A DNA stretch of 64,000 nt from AL-N1 sp039178835 (GCA_039178835.1 JBCDFA010000001.1:1-64000); one strand, 5' to 3'; positions 1 through 8,669 are shown, counted from the first letter of the stretch. Notes: a model not told the origin generated them from the sequence alone. A program made the numbers and translations.

Positions 1-874
1 GTTTCTTAGCAGCGTTCTTAGCCCGAATAGCGGCAAGGCGTGCGGCCTTGTCCTCTGGTGTACTGGCACCTGCATCTGCCGTCGCCTCTGCACTTTCACC
101 CTGTTGCTGCGCTGTGTTTTTGGCCCGGATAGCAGCAAGACGAGCAGCTTTGTCATCTGGTGTAGCTGGTTTGGCTGGTGCTTCAGCCGCTGCGGCAGCC
201 ATTTGTGCTTCTAATTCGGCCCTGGCCTCTTTGATCTTATCGACGAGATGCGGTGCAATACCGATCCCACCAGAACGACGCTTCATCGAACCCTGAAGCT
301 TTTTGTATGCACTATCTTTTGCTTCCGACCAAAATGTCGGTGCGATTTTTTCGTAGTAGGACACAGGCCGATTCAGCCCGTTCTTCCGCACCGTCATTTC
401 ATCATGGTCAGAAGTTGAAAGTTCAAACTCATGGTCCATTTTGATCGCGTCAAATGGACACACTTCCGCACAGAGACCACAACTCATACAGGCGTCATAC
501 TCGATGATAAACTCTGCAACAGATGGAACGGCTTTCCCTGTTTGGGGATCGCGCTCCTGTGTCATATGAATGACCTGTGGTGGGCAGATACGCTCACACT
601 GGAAACAGGACGTACAGAGCTCGTGTCCTGTTTCATCGTCGTACAACAGGATTGGGAAGTTCCGAAACGCTTCCGGGAGTGGTCGTTTTTCTTCAGGATA
701 CTGTACCGTAAAAACACCACGGATCTGGCTTGGGTTGTCTATTTTTTTAGTGAATGCGCTGGTGAAATGCTTAATGACCACGTCAAGACCGGCCACTAAG
801 CCTTGCCCATATCGAAATTTCTCTTTTGGGCGTTCAACAACATAGACACGGTGGCGTGTTGTTTCAACAGTCAT
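1..874 (-). CDS. nuoI: NADH-quinone oxidoreductase subunit I (3' end off the window)
   Basis: Complex I subunit that carries two [4Fe-4S] clusters (N6a/N6b) linking the peripheral arm to quinone reduction at the membrane. Read on the minus strand from ATG at 874, it begins MTVETTRHRVYVVERPKEKF. It shows two ferredoxin motifs, CTSCFQCERICPP and CMSCGLCAEVCPF. The start overlaps the nuoD stop as ATGA. After the normal ferredoxin core it carries a long Ala/Lys-rich C-terminal tail with a repeated TPDDKAARLAAIRAKN unit, still open at base 1, so the C-terminus is not seen. The tail is longer than usual for NuoI. nuoH does not lie between nuoD and nuoI here. Confidence 0.95.
   Translation of the reverse strand, partial: MTVETTRHRVYVVERPKEKFRYGQGLVAGLDVVIKHFTSAFTKKIDNPSQIRGVFTVQYPEEKRPLPEAFRNFPILLYDDETGHELCTSCFQCERICPPQVIHMTQERDPQTGKAVPSVAEFIIEYDACMSCGLCAEVCPFDAIKMDHEFELSTSDHDEMTVRKNGLNRPVSYYEKIAPTFWSEAKDSAYKKLQGSMKRRSGGIGIAPHLVDKIKEARAELEAQMAAAAAEAPAKPATPDDKAARLAAIRAKNTAQQQGESAEATADAGASTPEDKAARLAAIRAKNAAKK
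14..163 (-). repeat. Tandem repeat in the NuoI C-terminal tail
   Basis: Two copies of a 16-residue unit, TPDDKAARLAAIRAKN (bases 163-116) and TPEDKAARLAAIRAKN (bases 61-14). They are spaced 102 bases, or 34 codons, apart and joined by an Ala/Gln/Glu-rich linker. The repeat is conserved as protein while many codons differ, so it is not a very recent duplication. It may continue beyond the window edge. Confidence 0.85.
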
Positions 875-1995
875 CGGTCTACCTCTCCCATAACAATATC
901 GATGCTACCAAGTATAACAACGATATCGGCAACTGTGTGTCCACGACTCATATCTCCAAGTGGTGTAACGTTAATAAAAGAGGGAGCCCGTACCTTATAA
1001 CGATATGGTCTGTCTGATCCATCGCTCACCAGATAGAAGCCCAACTCACCCTTTGGCGTCTCTACACGCCCATACCCATCACCCGCAGGTGGTCTTAACG
1101 CTTTTTGCTTCCCAATATTCGCCATGGACTTAATGATATGTCCATCATTTAACTCGGGAAGACGTTCCACCACTTGTTGGATGATGCGATAGGACTGACG
1201 CATCTCTTCAATGCGGACAATGTAGCGATCATACACATCACCAACTGAGCCAATAGGGATATCAAAATCTAACTCGTCGTAGACGCTATACGGTTCTGCA
1301 ATGCGTACATCATATGGAATACCCGATGCGCGTAACAAGGGGCCCGTTACGCTGTAGGATACAGCGACTTCTTTAGGCAAAACACCAATGTTCACTGAAC
1401 GGGTAAGTAAAATCTCATTCTCATTGAGTAATCGTTCCAATTCGTCAAGGAAGGCGGGAATACCTATCATCAAATCTTTGAGCATAGGCATAAAATCGGG
1501 TGGAAGATCGCGCCAGACCCCGCCAAAGCGGAAGTAGTTGCACATCATTCGTGCACCACTGGCCATCTCAAAGAGATCGAGGATCTTCTCACGTTCCCGC
1601 ATACCAAAGGCCAACGGTGTTTGCCACGCTCCCATGTCGTTGAGCAGAAACCCCACAGCAGTGGCATGATTGAGAATGCGGGTCAGCTCAGCCATCAATA
1701 CCCGAATATATTCGGCCCGCCTCGGGACCTCAATTCCGGCGAGTTTTTCAACCGCAAGCGCCAACCCAAAGTTATTCGCCATCGAGTTGAAATAGTCTAA
1801 CCTATCTGTATAGGGCATTGACTGAATATAGGTTGATACCTCGGCCAGTTGCTCGTGGTTCCGGTGGAGATACCCAAAGACTGGCTTGAGATCAACAACC
1901 GTTTCTCCATCAACCGTCACAATCATGCGAAACACACCATGGGTTGATGGATGTTGTGGGCCAATATTAATTTGGAGTTCTTCTGTCTTCAGCAT
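871..1995 (-). CDS. nuoD: NADH-quinone oxidoreductase subunit D
   Basis: 49-kDa subunit of complex I. It forms the quinone site with NuoB. At 374 residues it is close to the family length. Signatures visible are the N-terminal GPQHPSTHGVFR motif, the HRNHEQLAE stretch with conserved His, and the RADY-like RAEYIRVLMAELTRI segment. It lies 71 bases downstream of nuoC and overlaps nuoI by 4 bases, in keeping with one nuo transcript read A-B-C-D-I. The start ATG at 1995 is preceded by a weak TAGGTAG ribosome site. Confidence 0.97.
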   Translation of the reverse strand: MLKTEELQINIGPQHPSTHGVFRMIVTVDGETVVDLKPVFGYLHRNHEQLAEVSTYIQSMPYTDRLDYFNSMANNFGLALAVEKLAGIEVPRRAEYIRVLMAELTRILNHATAVGFLLNDMGAWQTPLAFGMREREKILDLFEMASGARMMCNYFRFGGVWRDLPPDFMPMLKDLMIGIPAFLDELERLLNENEILLTRSVNIGVLPKEVAVSYSVTGPLLRASGIPYDVRIAEPYSVYDELDFDIPIGSVGDVYDRYIVRIEEMRQSYRIIQQVVERLPELNDGHIIKSMANIGKQKALRPPAGDGYGRVETPKGELGFYLVSDGSDRPYRYKVRAPSFINVTPLGDMSRGHTVADIVVILGSIDIVMGEVDR

Positions 1996-2066
1996 GACTA
2001 CCTACGCAATCATCAACCACGAAATATATGTCAGTATGAGTGTGATGCTATTTTCATCGTTGATGT

Positions 2067-2621
2067 CTAATCATCATCTTCAAAATATTTGTCGCCCTGT
2101 TTCGGAAAATCTTTTCGCATGGGATAGCCCTCAAATTCATCCCACATGTAGATACGTGTAAGGAATGGATGACCTGGAAAATCGACACCAAAAAGATCAT
2201 AAGCTTCGCGTTCCTGCAAGTCTGCCCCTGGCCAGAATGGTGTAATAGATGGGACAACCGCATTATCGCGCGGTACCCGTGTCTTAATGACTAATGGTGG
2301 TCCACCATCCAAGTGCATTAAGTGGTACACAATCTCGATCACATTGTCAGTAAGATAATCTACAGGGGTCAGGTTTGAGAGAAGTTCATATCCAAGCGTA
2401 TCACGCATATAGCTCAACACGTCTGGTACACGTTCAGCAAGGATGACTGGATCATTCGTCTCAAGGAGATTGATCGATTCTTTCTCGCCTTTGGCCTTCG
2501 CAGGTGTCGTCGATTCCTCTTTGCCATTGGGACTATGTGGCACATGCTGAACCGATACCAGTGCTCCTGGCACATCTCGTTCTAATTGTGCTTTGAGATC
2601 TTCTATGCTTATATTACCCAC
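2067..2621 (-). CDS. nuoC: NADH-quinone oxidoreductase subunit C
   Basis: 30-kDa subunit of complex I, in the peripheral arm beside NuoD. The family signature EREAYDLFGVDFPGHPFLTR is present near the C-terminus. Length is 184 residues. Between about residues 30 and 50 there is a Lys/Glu/Thr-rich insertion that looks disordered. The start is GTG at 2621 with GGAGG six bases upstream, inside the end of nuoB, so the two genes overlap by 8 bases and are probably translationally coupled. Confidence 0.95.
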   Translation of the reverse strand: MGNISIEDLKAQLERDVPGALVSVQHVPHSPNGKEESTTPAKAKGEKESINLLETNDPVILAERVPDVLSYMRDTLGYELLSNLTPVDYLTDNVIEIVYHLMHLDGGPPLVIKTRVPRDNAVVPSITPFWPGADLQEREAYDLFGVDFPGHPFLTRIYMWDEFEGYPMRKDFPKQGDKYFEDDD

Positions 2622-3408
2622 CGTTGGCCTCCGGTTCTGATTTGCGCTTTAAGTCGTTCGCCGCAATTTCTGGCGACACTCCCTTGGCTTTTTGAGGACT
2701 TTCAAGATCCACAGTCTCATCCATAATCGGGAAGTAACGCTCTGTTTGTGGATGCTCAATCGTGCCTGTCCGTGTCTCGCCTGCTTCAGGCGAACTGTAT
2801 GGACTGACAAGGGGCAAACCACCAACGGGATCGGCCAACTCACCATTAATATCTAAACCACGTTTGCCATAGGTAGGAACAGGAAATTCCTGACTTTTCC
2901 GTTTCCCATACCAACGAACTTTTTGAATACTCTGCTTATCGATTTGTTTCTGAAGTGTCATCAACGCGTGTAACAACGCCTCTGGTCGCGGAGGACAACC
3001 AGGAATGTATACATCAACTGGAATAAACAGATCGATACCGCGCAACACATTGTACCCATCGCGAAATGGACCACCAGATGTTGCACATGCGCCCATCGAA
3101 ATGACATAGCGTGGTTCAGGCATCTGGTTGTAGAGCCGTACCACTTGTGGTGCCATTTTCTTCGTCACAGTTCCCGATACAATCATCATATCAGCCTGTC
3201 GTGGCGATGCACGGAACATTTCGGCACCAAAGCGGGCCAGATCATAGCGAGATAGCCCGGTCGCCATCATTTCAATTGCACAACAGGCCAGTCCAAAGGA
3301 CAACGGCCAAAGTGATGATCGACGCCCCCAGTTGTAGAGCCGATTAACGTTACTGATGAAAATGCCTTGTTTTTCGAGATCTAGCTGTGTATTGTCTATG
3401 TTGCTCAT
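2614..3408 (-). CDS. nuoB: NADH-quinone oxidoreductase subunit B
   Basis: Subunit that holds the terminal [4Fe-4S] cluster N2, which reduces quinone. The cluster ligands are visible: the tandem cysteines in LACCAIEMM, the cysteine in SMGACATSGG, and that in YIPGCPPRPEALL. At 264 residues it is longer than typical NuoB of about 160-180. The excess is a Pro/Glu/Lys-rich C-terminal extension from about residue 180, rich in charged residues and probably disordered. A GAGGG ribosome site precedes ATG at 3408. It sits 15 bases after nuoA. Confidence 0.96.
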   Translation of the reverse strand: MSNIDNTQLDLEKQGIFISNVNRLYNWGRRSSLWPLSFGLACCAIEMMATGLSRYDLARFGAEMFRASPRQADMMIVSGTVTKKMAPQVVRLYNQMPEPRYVISMGACATSGGPFRDGYNVLRGIDLFIPVDVYIPGCPPRPEALLHALMTLQKQIDKQSIQKVRWYGKRKSQEFPVPTYGKRGLDINGELADPVGGLPLVSPYSSPEAGETRTGTIEHPQTERYFPIMDETVDLESPQKAKGVSPEIAANDLKRKSEPEANGG

Positions 3409-3423
3409 GATAATCCCTCTGAC

Positions 3424-3780
3424 TTAAACCCACTCAAGTGCTCCCTTCTTCCAGATATATACTAGCCCAAAGGATAGAATAATCAGGAAGACGCCCATTT
3501 CGATTAGGGCAAAGAGACCTAGTTGGTTAAATGCGACGGCCCAGGGATATAGAAATACTACCTCAATGTCAAAAATGACAAATGCCAGTGCATACAGGTA
3601 GTATTGCACCTTGAACTGGACTCGAATATCTCCAATGGCTTCTAATCCACATTCATACGTATCGAGTTTGGTCTCGGTCGGATGTTTGGGGCTTAGGAAA
3701 TACGCGGCGACCAGTGGAACAAGGGGAAATACAACGGCTGCCACGAAGAAAATACCGATAAAGGCGTAATTATCGAGCAT
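3424..3780 (-). CDS. nuoA: NADH-quinone oxidoreductase subunit A
   Basis: Small membrane subunit of complex I, 118 residues with three predicted transmembrane helices (about residues 5-27, 62-82, 88-110). The conserved TKLDTYECGLE loop that contacts the NuoB/NuoD interface is present. It is the first gene of the nuo operon. AAGGAG lies seven bases before ATG at 3780, and a promoter is visible about 175 bases upstream. Confidence 0.95.
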   Translation of the reverse strand: MLDNYAFIGIFFVAAVVFPLVPLVAAYFLSPKHPTETKLDTYECGLEAIGDIRVQFKVQYYLYALAFVIFDIEVVFLYPWAVAFNQLGLFALIEMGVFLIILSFGLVYIWKKGALEWV

Positions 3781-4159
3781 AGCTGGGCTCCTTCAAGTAC
3801 TTAATAACACAAGGGGGCATCGTATACACGCTTAGCTTAGACGAAAGCGAATAGATGCCCCAGGGTATTGTGGCGCGTTACCATGTGCGCGTCACGCAGG
3901 TGTCCCATAAGTGCCCCGTTATCGGGATATTCCATAGTTAAACTTGACTTTGAGCATTATATCACATTCCGATTCAGGCGTCCAAAACCATGCTCATACT
4001 TTGTTGTCGTGGGATAGAAGAAGGCAGGGGAAAATATGTTGGGACCAGCACATACAGCATCAGTGTCAGCCAGTCTCGTATCAGCCACAAGCCTTAGATG
4101 TCCAGCCGAGGCTTGTGGGACTCTCGGGAATTTGTCGTATTGGCAAGAGGGTAGGTGGG
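3781..4159 (-). promoter_or_regulatory. nuo operon leader and promoter
   Basis: This 379-base gap holds a minus-strand promoter: TATAAT at 3961-3956 with an extended TGA before it, and TTGGAC at 3985-3980, spacer 18. The predicted start is near 3949, giving a leader of about 170 bases before nuoA. The leader contains a GGGGCAT/ATGCCCC inverted repeat around 3813-3862 that could fold into a long hairpin. I see no convincing gene here. Confidence 0.6.
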
Positions 4160-4618
4160 TTAGGCGACCAAGCGTAGCTCAACGCGTCCGATACGAATAA
4201 TATCATCTTCTTCAACAGCAGAAGGGCTACGGACTTCCATATCATTCAGGAATGTGCCATTCGTACTCTTCAAATCCTCAAGCATCCACGTGTCACCCTG
4301 CATCTCCAGTCGCGCATGTTGAGAGGAGAGAAACGAGTCATTGAGCGCGACTTCACAGTGTTCCATGCTCCGCCCGATAATGTTACTGGGCCCTAGGGGG
4401 AAGCTCTTGCCTACCGACACACCACTTTGCCCTGCACGCACCACCAGTAATTGGCCATATGGGCTTTGCCCAGAGGTAGTTGCTCGTTGTCCGCTCGTGC
4501 GTAGATCTTTTATCACAAAGCGTAACACTTGCCAAAGGAATAAATAGAGCAATGCCACCACTGAGATACGCAACAACAGAATGGCCATGCCCCCAATGTG
4601 ATTAAATATATCAACCAT
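4160..4618 (-). CDS. FHA-domain membrane protein (FhaB-like)
   Basis: Predicted phosphothreonine-binding protein anchored in the membrane. From ATG at 4618 it has 152 residues: one N-terminal transmembrane segment (about 8-30), a short linker, then an FHA domain with the conserved GR, SSQHARLE and STNGTFLND motifs. An upstream in-frame ATG would add 25 residues but would overlap fhaA, so 4618 is preferred; no strong ribosome site marks either. It lies 25 bases after the FhaA-like gene. In Actinobacteria such pairs are substrates and readers of Ser/Thr kinases acting on cell-wall growth. That role here is inference. Confidence 0.82.
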   Translation of the reverse strand: MVDIFNHIGGMAILLLRISVVALLYLFLWQVLRFVIKDLRTSGQRATTSGQSPYGQLLVVRAGQSGVSVGKSFPLGPSNIIGRSMEHCEVALNDSFLSSQHARLEMQGDTWMLEDLKSTNGTFLNDMEVRSPSAVEEDDIIRIGRVELRLVA

Positions 4619-4643
4619 GGATTTTACAAAACAAATGATACAA

Positions 4644-5366
4644 TCAGAATTCCTTAAAGGTAAGTTCAAGACCGCCAAGTGAAATAGTATCACCTTCCTG
4701 AAGTGCTTGCTCTTGAACTGGTTCAGCGTTCACGTATGTTCCATTCGTAGAGCCAAGATCGGTGAGCCAGAAACGTCGTCCGCGATACTGGAGTTGTGCA
4801 TGGTTTCGTGAAACTCGGGTGTCTTCAAGGATAATGTCATTGTTCAGCCCACGACCAACGCTTAACAATGTGCTTTCCAGCGGAATGGTATGTGTTCCTG
4901 TGGTTGTTTTAAGTAATAAACGCGAGCGTGGTTGTGGAGCATCTGGTGTTGATTTCTGAATAATCTCTGTTTTTCCACCTGATTTGGTTTGAGGAGGGGC
5001 GCTGCTTGTTTCTGCTGTGACTTGAATACCATGTCGTGAAACTCCTGGATCTTCTGTGAGTTCAACATGCGGATATTCTAGCATCGTGAATCCACGCTCT
5101 TTGGCCAGATCAGCGAGATAAGTTGCCATTTCTCGCTCCATTTCGGCACGCACATTCTGGAACGCTGCAAGATCCTGTGGGTTTAGATACGCACGATAAA
5201 TATTGGGAACAATAACACGTCGAACACTTATCATCTGATGTGTTTCCATCGCTCGTTCAAGTCGTTTAGCAATTTCAGAGGGTTGAACCGGACTACGAAA
5301 AAGGCGTGCTACCGACCCCTCAACGATATTCTCCATAAACGACTCAAAGCGGGAGAGTGCAGACAC
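4644..5366 (-). CDS. FhaA-like protein with DUF3662 and FHA domains
   Basis: 240 residues. The N-terminal about 115 residues match the FhaA N-terminal (DUF3662) family, including the FESFMENIVEGSVARLF opening and ISVRRVIVPNIY. A low-complexity linker follows, then a C-terminal FHA domain with VGRGLNND, VSRNHAQL and GSTNGTYVNAE. The start is GTG at 5366 with GAGGAG nine bases upstream. It forms a two-gene unit with the FhaB-like gene. Probable adaptor that reads phosphothreonine marks; its partner kinase is not in the window. Confidence 0.88.
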   Translation of the reverse strand: MSALSRFESFMENIVEGSVARLFRSPVQPSEIAKRLERAMETHQMISVRRVIVPNIYRAYLNPQDLAAFQNVRAEMEREMATYLADLAKERGFTMLEYPHVELTEDPGVSRHGIQVTAETSSAPPQTKSGGKTEIIQKSTPDAPQPRSRLLLKTTTGTHTIPLESTLLSVGRGLNNDIILEDTRVSRNHAQLQYRGRRFWLTDLGSTNGTYVNAEPVQEQALQEGDTISLGGLELTFKEF

Positions 5367-5508
5367 AGGTGTTACTCCTCAATTACAGAGGTTGACCACA
5401 ACAGATTATACATGAGATTAAGCAAAATATGGTACTCTTCATCGATACTATCACAACAACATGTGTGGTTTACGTCCATAGACATCCACGCAACTCTACG
5501 TGATTGAT

Positions 5509-5514
5509 ATTGTA
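5509..5514 (-). promoter_or_regulatory. Extended -10 promoter for the FHA pair
   Basis: TGGTACAAT (TACAAT at 5514-5509 with an extended TG) lies about 140 bases upstream of the FhaA-like gene on the minus strand. No good -35 box is seen at the normal distance. The rest of 5367-5560 shows no gene. Confidence 0.45.
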
Positions 5515-5559
5515 CCACACCCATTTGACGCTGCCTATCCTACACAAATCATACGCCTC

Positions 5560-5605
5560 GAAATAAGAAAGGGAAGTTTCCAATAATAATCAGGAACTTC
5601 CCTCT
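5560..5605 (-). terminator. Intrinsic terminator after the AIM24 gene
   Basis: Stem GGGAAGTTCC (5603-5593) pairs with GGAAACTTCCC (5581-5571), with one bulged base and a short loop, followed on the minus strand by TTTCTTATTT. It lies about 35 bases past the AIM24-family stop codon. Confidence 0.8.
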
Positions 5606-5639
5606 AACTATTGAGTCAATGAGTTATTTAAAGATACTA

Positions 5640-6467
5640 TCAATCATTGCTCAACAAATTTCCGAGGTTAATACCACCACTGCCGCCTGAGTCGCCGCTC
5701 GTTGGTGCGTATTGAATGACCTTCTTCGCCAGTTTCATGGCAGGCATGGTTTGGAGCCATACTCTCCCTGGACCTCGTAGTGTCGCGAGGAAGAGACCTT
5801 CACCGCCAAAGAGGATATTTCTAAAACCACGTACCATTTCAATATCAAAATCGACAGATGGCTCATACATTGCGACATGGCCAGTATCTACTTTTAACAC
5901 TTGACCAGCTTGGAGCGTATATTCAACAATTTCCCCGTCCATTTCGACAAAGGCAACGCCTGGACCTGTGAGTTTTTGCATGATGAATCCTTCACCACCA
6001 AAGAACCCAGAGCCCAGCTTCCGTCGGAAGTGCATCTCTAGATTGACTGATTTCTCAGCACACATGAAGGCGTCTTTCTGGGCGATGACCTGTTGGCCTT
6101 CTCCCAGATGGAGTGGGACGATTTTGCCAGGGAATTCACTGGCGAATGCTACCAGTCCTTGACCACCCGAACATGTATACTCAACAATAAAGAGCGACTC
6201 GCCTGAAATAGCCCGTTTGAAAATACCGCCTAATCCACCACCACCCGTTGTGGTACTGTAATCAACATTTCCGCTCATCCAAGACATGCCTCCTGATTCG
6301 GAGTACATCGTTTGCCCTGGATTCAGTTGGATAACAGCCGCTTGCATGGTTGTACCTACGATTTGATAATTCATCCCACTCTGACCAACACCAGACTGTA
6401 CTATCTGCGGATCTGGAAGGTCAATACGTTCCCCAGGCTGGCTATTATATTCACTGTAATCAGTCAT
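5640..6467 (-). CDS. AIM24 family (TIGR00266) protein
   Basis: 275 residues. Recognised by the AIM24/DUF124 pattern of glycine-rich beta-strand segments such as GGGGLGGIFKRAISGES, GSGFFGGEGFIMQKLTGPG and NILFGGEGLFLATLRGPG. The family forms a trimer-like beta-prism related to tryptophan RNA-binding attenuation protein folds. Its bacterial function is not established. No signal peptide or membrane helix is seen. ATG at 6467 has AGGAGG four bases upstream. It stands alone between rho and the FHA pair, with its own terminator. A stretch without genes (6468-6699) follows towards rho; I see nothing definite in it. Confidence 0.88.
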   Translation of the reverse strand: MTDYSEYNSQPGERIDLPDPQIVQSGVGQSGMNYQIVGTTMQAAVIQLNPGQTMYSESGGMSWMSGNVDYSTTTGGGGLGGIFKRAISGESLFIVEYTCSGGQGLVAFASEFPGKIVPLHLGEGQQVIAQKDAFMCAEKSVNLEMHFRRKLGSGFFGGEGFIMQKLTGPGVAFVEMDGEIVEYTLQAGQVLKVDTGHVAMYEPSVDFDIEMVRGFRNILFGGEGLFLATLRGPGRVWLQTMPAMKLAKKVIQYAPTSGDSGGSGGINLGNLLSND

Positions 6468-6699
6468 TGTACCTCCTCATTATGTTTGGATGTAGTTCAA
6501 GCAAATGAGATTATATCAAACACTTTTATCATATATATGTACGAGTAATAATACAAAGTCGTTACAGTGTTGTTATGAATCCATCTTATGATGTATCACA
6601 CAGAGAGATTTTGATACACTATAACAAGTCTCCTCAGTGGACACTAGGAAAACAAGCTATAGCTATGTAGCTTCTGATGCAGCTATAAACAGATAACTA

Positions 6700-7950
6700 T
6701 TAGTTGGATTTATTTAAGGTTGCCAGAAATTCGGTGTTATCGCGGGTCTTAGCCATACGCGTCAACATTAACTCCGTACCCTCGTTTTCACCAAGCATAC
6801 TTACCATACGTCGTAAGGTCCAAACCTGTCGTAAATTGTCTGGTCCCAACAACATTTCTTCGCGACGTGTGCTGCTGCGTGTAATATCGATGGCAGGCCA
6901 GACGCGCTTTTCTGAGAGCCGTCGATCCAAGTGTAGCTCCATATTACCAGTTCCCTTAAATTCCTCATAGATAACATCATCCATGCGGCTGCCAGTGTCA
7001 ACCAGACACGTGGCAATAATGGTCAGAGAACCGCCATTTTCGATATTACGGGCTGCACCAAAGAAACGTTTAGGTGGGTAAAGGGCTACTGGATCAATAC
7101 CACCAGAAAGGGTTCGTCCACTAGGTGGCATGTCCAAGTTGTAGGCACGTGCAAGACGCGTAATAGAGTCCATCAGAATGACCACATCTTGTCCACTCTC
7201 GACAAGGCGCTTGGCTCGTTCTAGTGTCATCTCGGCCACTTTGGTGTGATCTTCGACAGGTTCATCGAAGGTAGATGAGATAACTTCTCCGCGTACAGAT
7301 CGCCGCATGTCGGTAACTTCCTCTGGTCGTTCACCAATTAGTAGAACCATAAGACTGATGTCACTATGGTTAGCCGTGACACCATTTGCAATAGCCTTTA
7401 GCAGCATGGTTTTACCAGCTTTTGGTGGTGATACAATCAGACCACGTTGCCCACATCCAATAGGTGCGATCAGATCAACCATACGTGTTGAAAGTACTTT
7501 TTCCTCTGTCTCTAGTTTGATCTGGTTGTTGGGAAAAATTGGTGTGAGTTGATCGAAGTGTGGGCGTTTGCGTGCAGTCTCTGGGTCAATACCATTGATT
7601 AACTCAACACGCAGAAGTGAGTAGTATCGTTCACTTTCTTTGGGGGGGCGGATTTGTCCCCATACTCTGTCACCTGTTCGTAAGCCAAAGCGACGAATTT
7701 GTGATTGTGACACATACACATCACTAGAGCCCGGCAGCATACGCTCTCCTCGCAAAAAGCCAAATCCATCGGACACAATGTCGAGAATACCATCGCTAAA
7801 GGTGTGTCCTGCTTCTTCAGTTTGCACTTGAATAAGCTTGAGAATTAGATCCTGCTTTTTGAGGCTGCTGACGCCTGTAATCCCATTGGTCCGTGCCAAT
7901 TCACGCAAATCGTTCAGCGTCTTGGTTTCTAAATCGGCTACATTAATCAC
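6700..7950 (-). CDS. rho: Transcription termination factor Rho
   Basis: Hexameric RNA helicase that ends transcription at Rho-dependent sites. From GTG at 7950 it has 416 residues: Rho N-terminal helical domain, cold-shock-like RNA-binding domain with DGFGFLRG, and an ATPase core with the P-loop SPPKAGKTM, LIGERPEEVTDMRR, LMDSITRLARAYN and SGGIDPVALYPPKRFFGAARN. An in-frame GTG at 8016 would add 22 residues. I prefer 7950 because AAGGAG sits six bases before it, while no ribosome site supports 8016. A short out-of-frame leader and a hairpin lie just upstream, suggesting control of its expression. Confidence 0.95.
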   Translation of the reverse strand: MINVADLETKTLNDLRELARTNGITGVSSLKKQDLILKLIQVQTEEAGHTFSDGILDIVSDGFGFLRGERMLPGSSDVYVSQSQIRRFGLRTGDRVWGQIRPPKESERYYSLLRVELINGIDPETARKRPHFDQLTPIFPNNQIKLETEEKVLSTRMVDLIAPIGCGQRGLIVSPPKAGKTMLLKAIANGVTANHSDISLMVLLIGERPEEVTDMRRSVRGEVISSTFDEPVEDHTKVAEMTLERAKRLVESGQDVVILMDSITRLARAYNLDMPPSGRTLSGGIDPVALYPPKRFFGAARNIENGGSLTIIATCLVDTGSRMDDVIYEEFKGTGNMELHLDRRLSEKRVWPAIDITRSSTRREEMLLGPDNLRQVWTLRRMVSMLGENEGTELMLTRMAKTRDNTEFLATLNKSN

Positions 7951-7966
7951 AGATCTCTCCTTAGCA

Positions 7967-8020
7967 TCACCAGCATTCATTTGTGCATTTTGATTGTACC
8001 TTTTTGTATTTAACACACAT
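7967..8020 (-). CDS. Possible rho leader peptide, 17 residues
   Basis: Minus-strand ATG at 8020 opens a 17-codon frame, MCVKYKKVQSKCTNECW, ending at TGA 7969-7967, 16 bases before the preferred rho start codon. AGGGAG lies just before the ATG, although only two bases away, which is tight. It is cysteine- and lysine-rich. Some bacteria have a short rho leader frame (rhoL in E. coli), but similarity of sequence is not claimed. It may simply be chance. Confidence 0.25.
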   Translation of the reverse strand: MCVKYKKVQSKCTNECW

Positions 8021-8028
8021 AACTCCCT

Positions 8029-8050
8029 GCTAGCGTTTCTGGACGCTAGC
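8029..8050. repeat. Perfect hairpin upstream of rho
   Basis: GCTAGCGT (8029-8036) and ACGCTAGC (8043-8050) form an 8-bp perfect stem with a 6-base loop, ending 8 bases before the possible leader ATG. There is no T-run, so it is not an intrinsic terminator. It could be a regulatory leader structure or a protein site. Confidence 0.6.
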
Positions 8051-8594
8051 TCATAATAAGCGTTCTATTATTCTTTATAGTAAATCCAACGCTGAACCCT
8101 CGCTTGCATACTCCAGTCATCATGGGGGAATATATCAACATACACATATATTGCATGGACCTAGCGTAAGATCCCGCTGCAACGCATTCGAGTGCCTTTG
8201 TGGATTACAAACCATGATTGAGGTCTAAATGATATATATAAACGCATATCTTATTCTGCTTCTAAAAGCAGTTAATGCCATACTACATACTTAATATGGG
8301 GACTGTTCCTTCGCAACAGAACGGGGTAGTAACATCAGCACGAACATCATGAGGATGTAGGTAACAGTGCCTCGTTCGTTTGCACAGTATAGCATATTTG
8401 TCAAGGTTTGGCGAGTCACCTCTTTTTCTACACTACATTGCTGTATTCGCCTGATATGTATCCCACTATAGGGTTGACAATTAACGGATTTTTAAGTGAA
8501 AGACAGCTTTATTGGTAAAATAAAATTTTTTCTATCTGTAAACAGTGCTACAAAGATAAAGGTCTCAAAAGTGCGCTATCAGTTAGAGAAACAG
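8051..8594. other. Gene-free rho/alaS intergenic region
   Basis: No gene is supported in this stretch. Around 8296-8380 several short self-complementary segments nest: CTGTT/AACAG, ACATC/GATGT and ACGAAC/GTTCGT. This could be a structured leader of either rho or alaS. I found no T-box consensus, so the usual alaS riboswitch is not supported. Confidence 0.4.
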
Positions 8595-8624
8595 TTGACG
8601 GTTCTATAGCCGATGGCGTACAAT
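8595..8624 (+). promoter_or_regulatory. Upstream alaS promoter P1
   Basis: TTGACG (8595-8600) and TACAAT (8619-8624) with an 18-base spacer. The direct repeat TGGCGTACAA occurs at 8614-8623, over this -10 box, and again at 8638-8647, just past the start site. It looks like a pair of operator half-sites on one face of the helix. Confidence 0.55.
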
Positions 8625-8669
8625 GCCACAGGCACGCTGGCGTACAAAGTATAGCTAGTGTAATGCACT

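Noticed and set aside
3944..4177. Plus-strand open frame of 77 codons
   Set aside because: It overlaps the nuo promoter and the FhaB-like 3' end and has no ribosome site or recognisable protein features.
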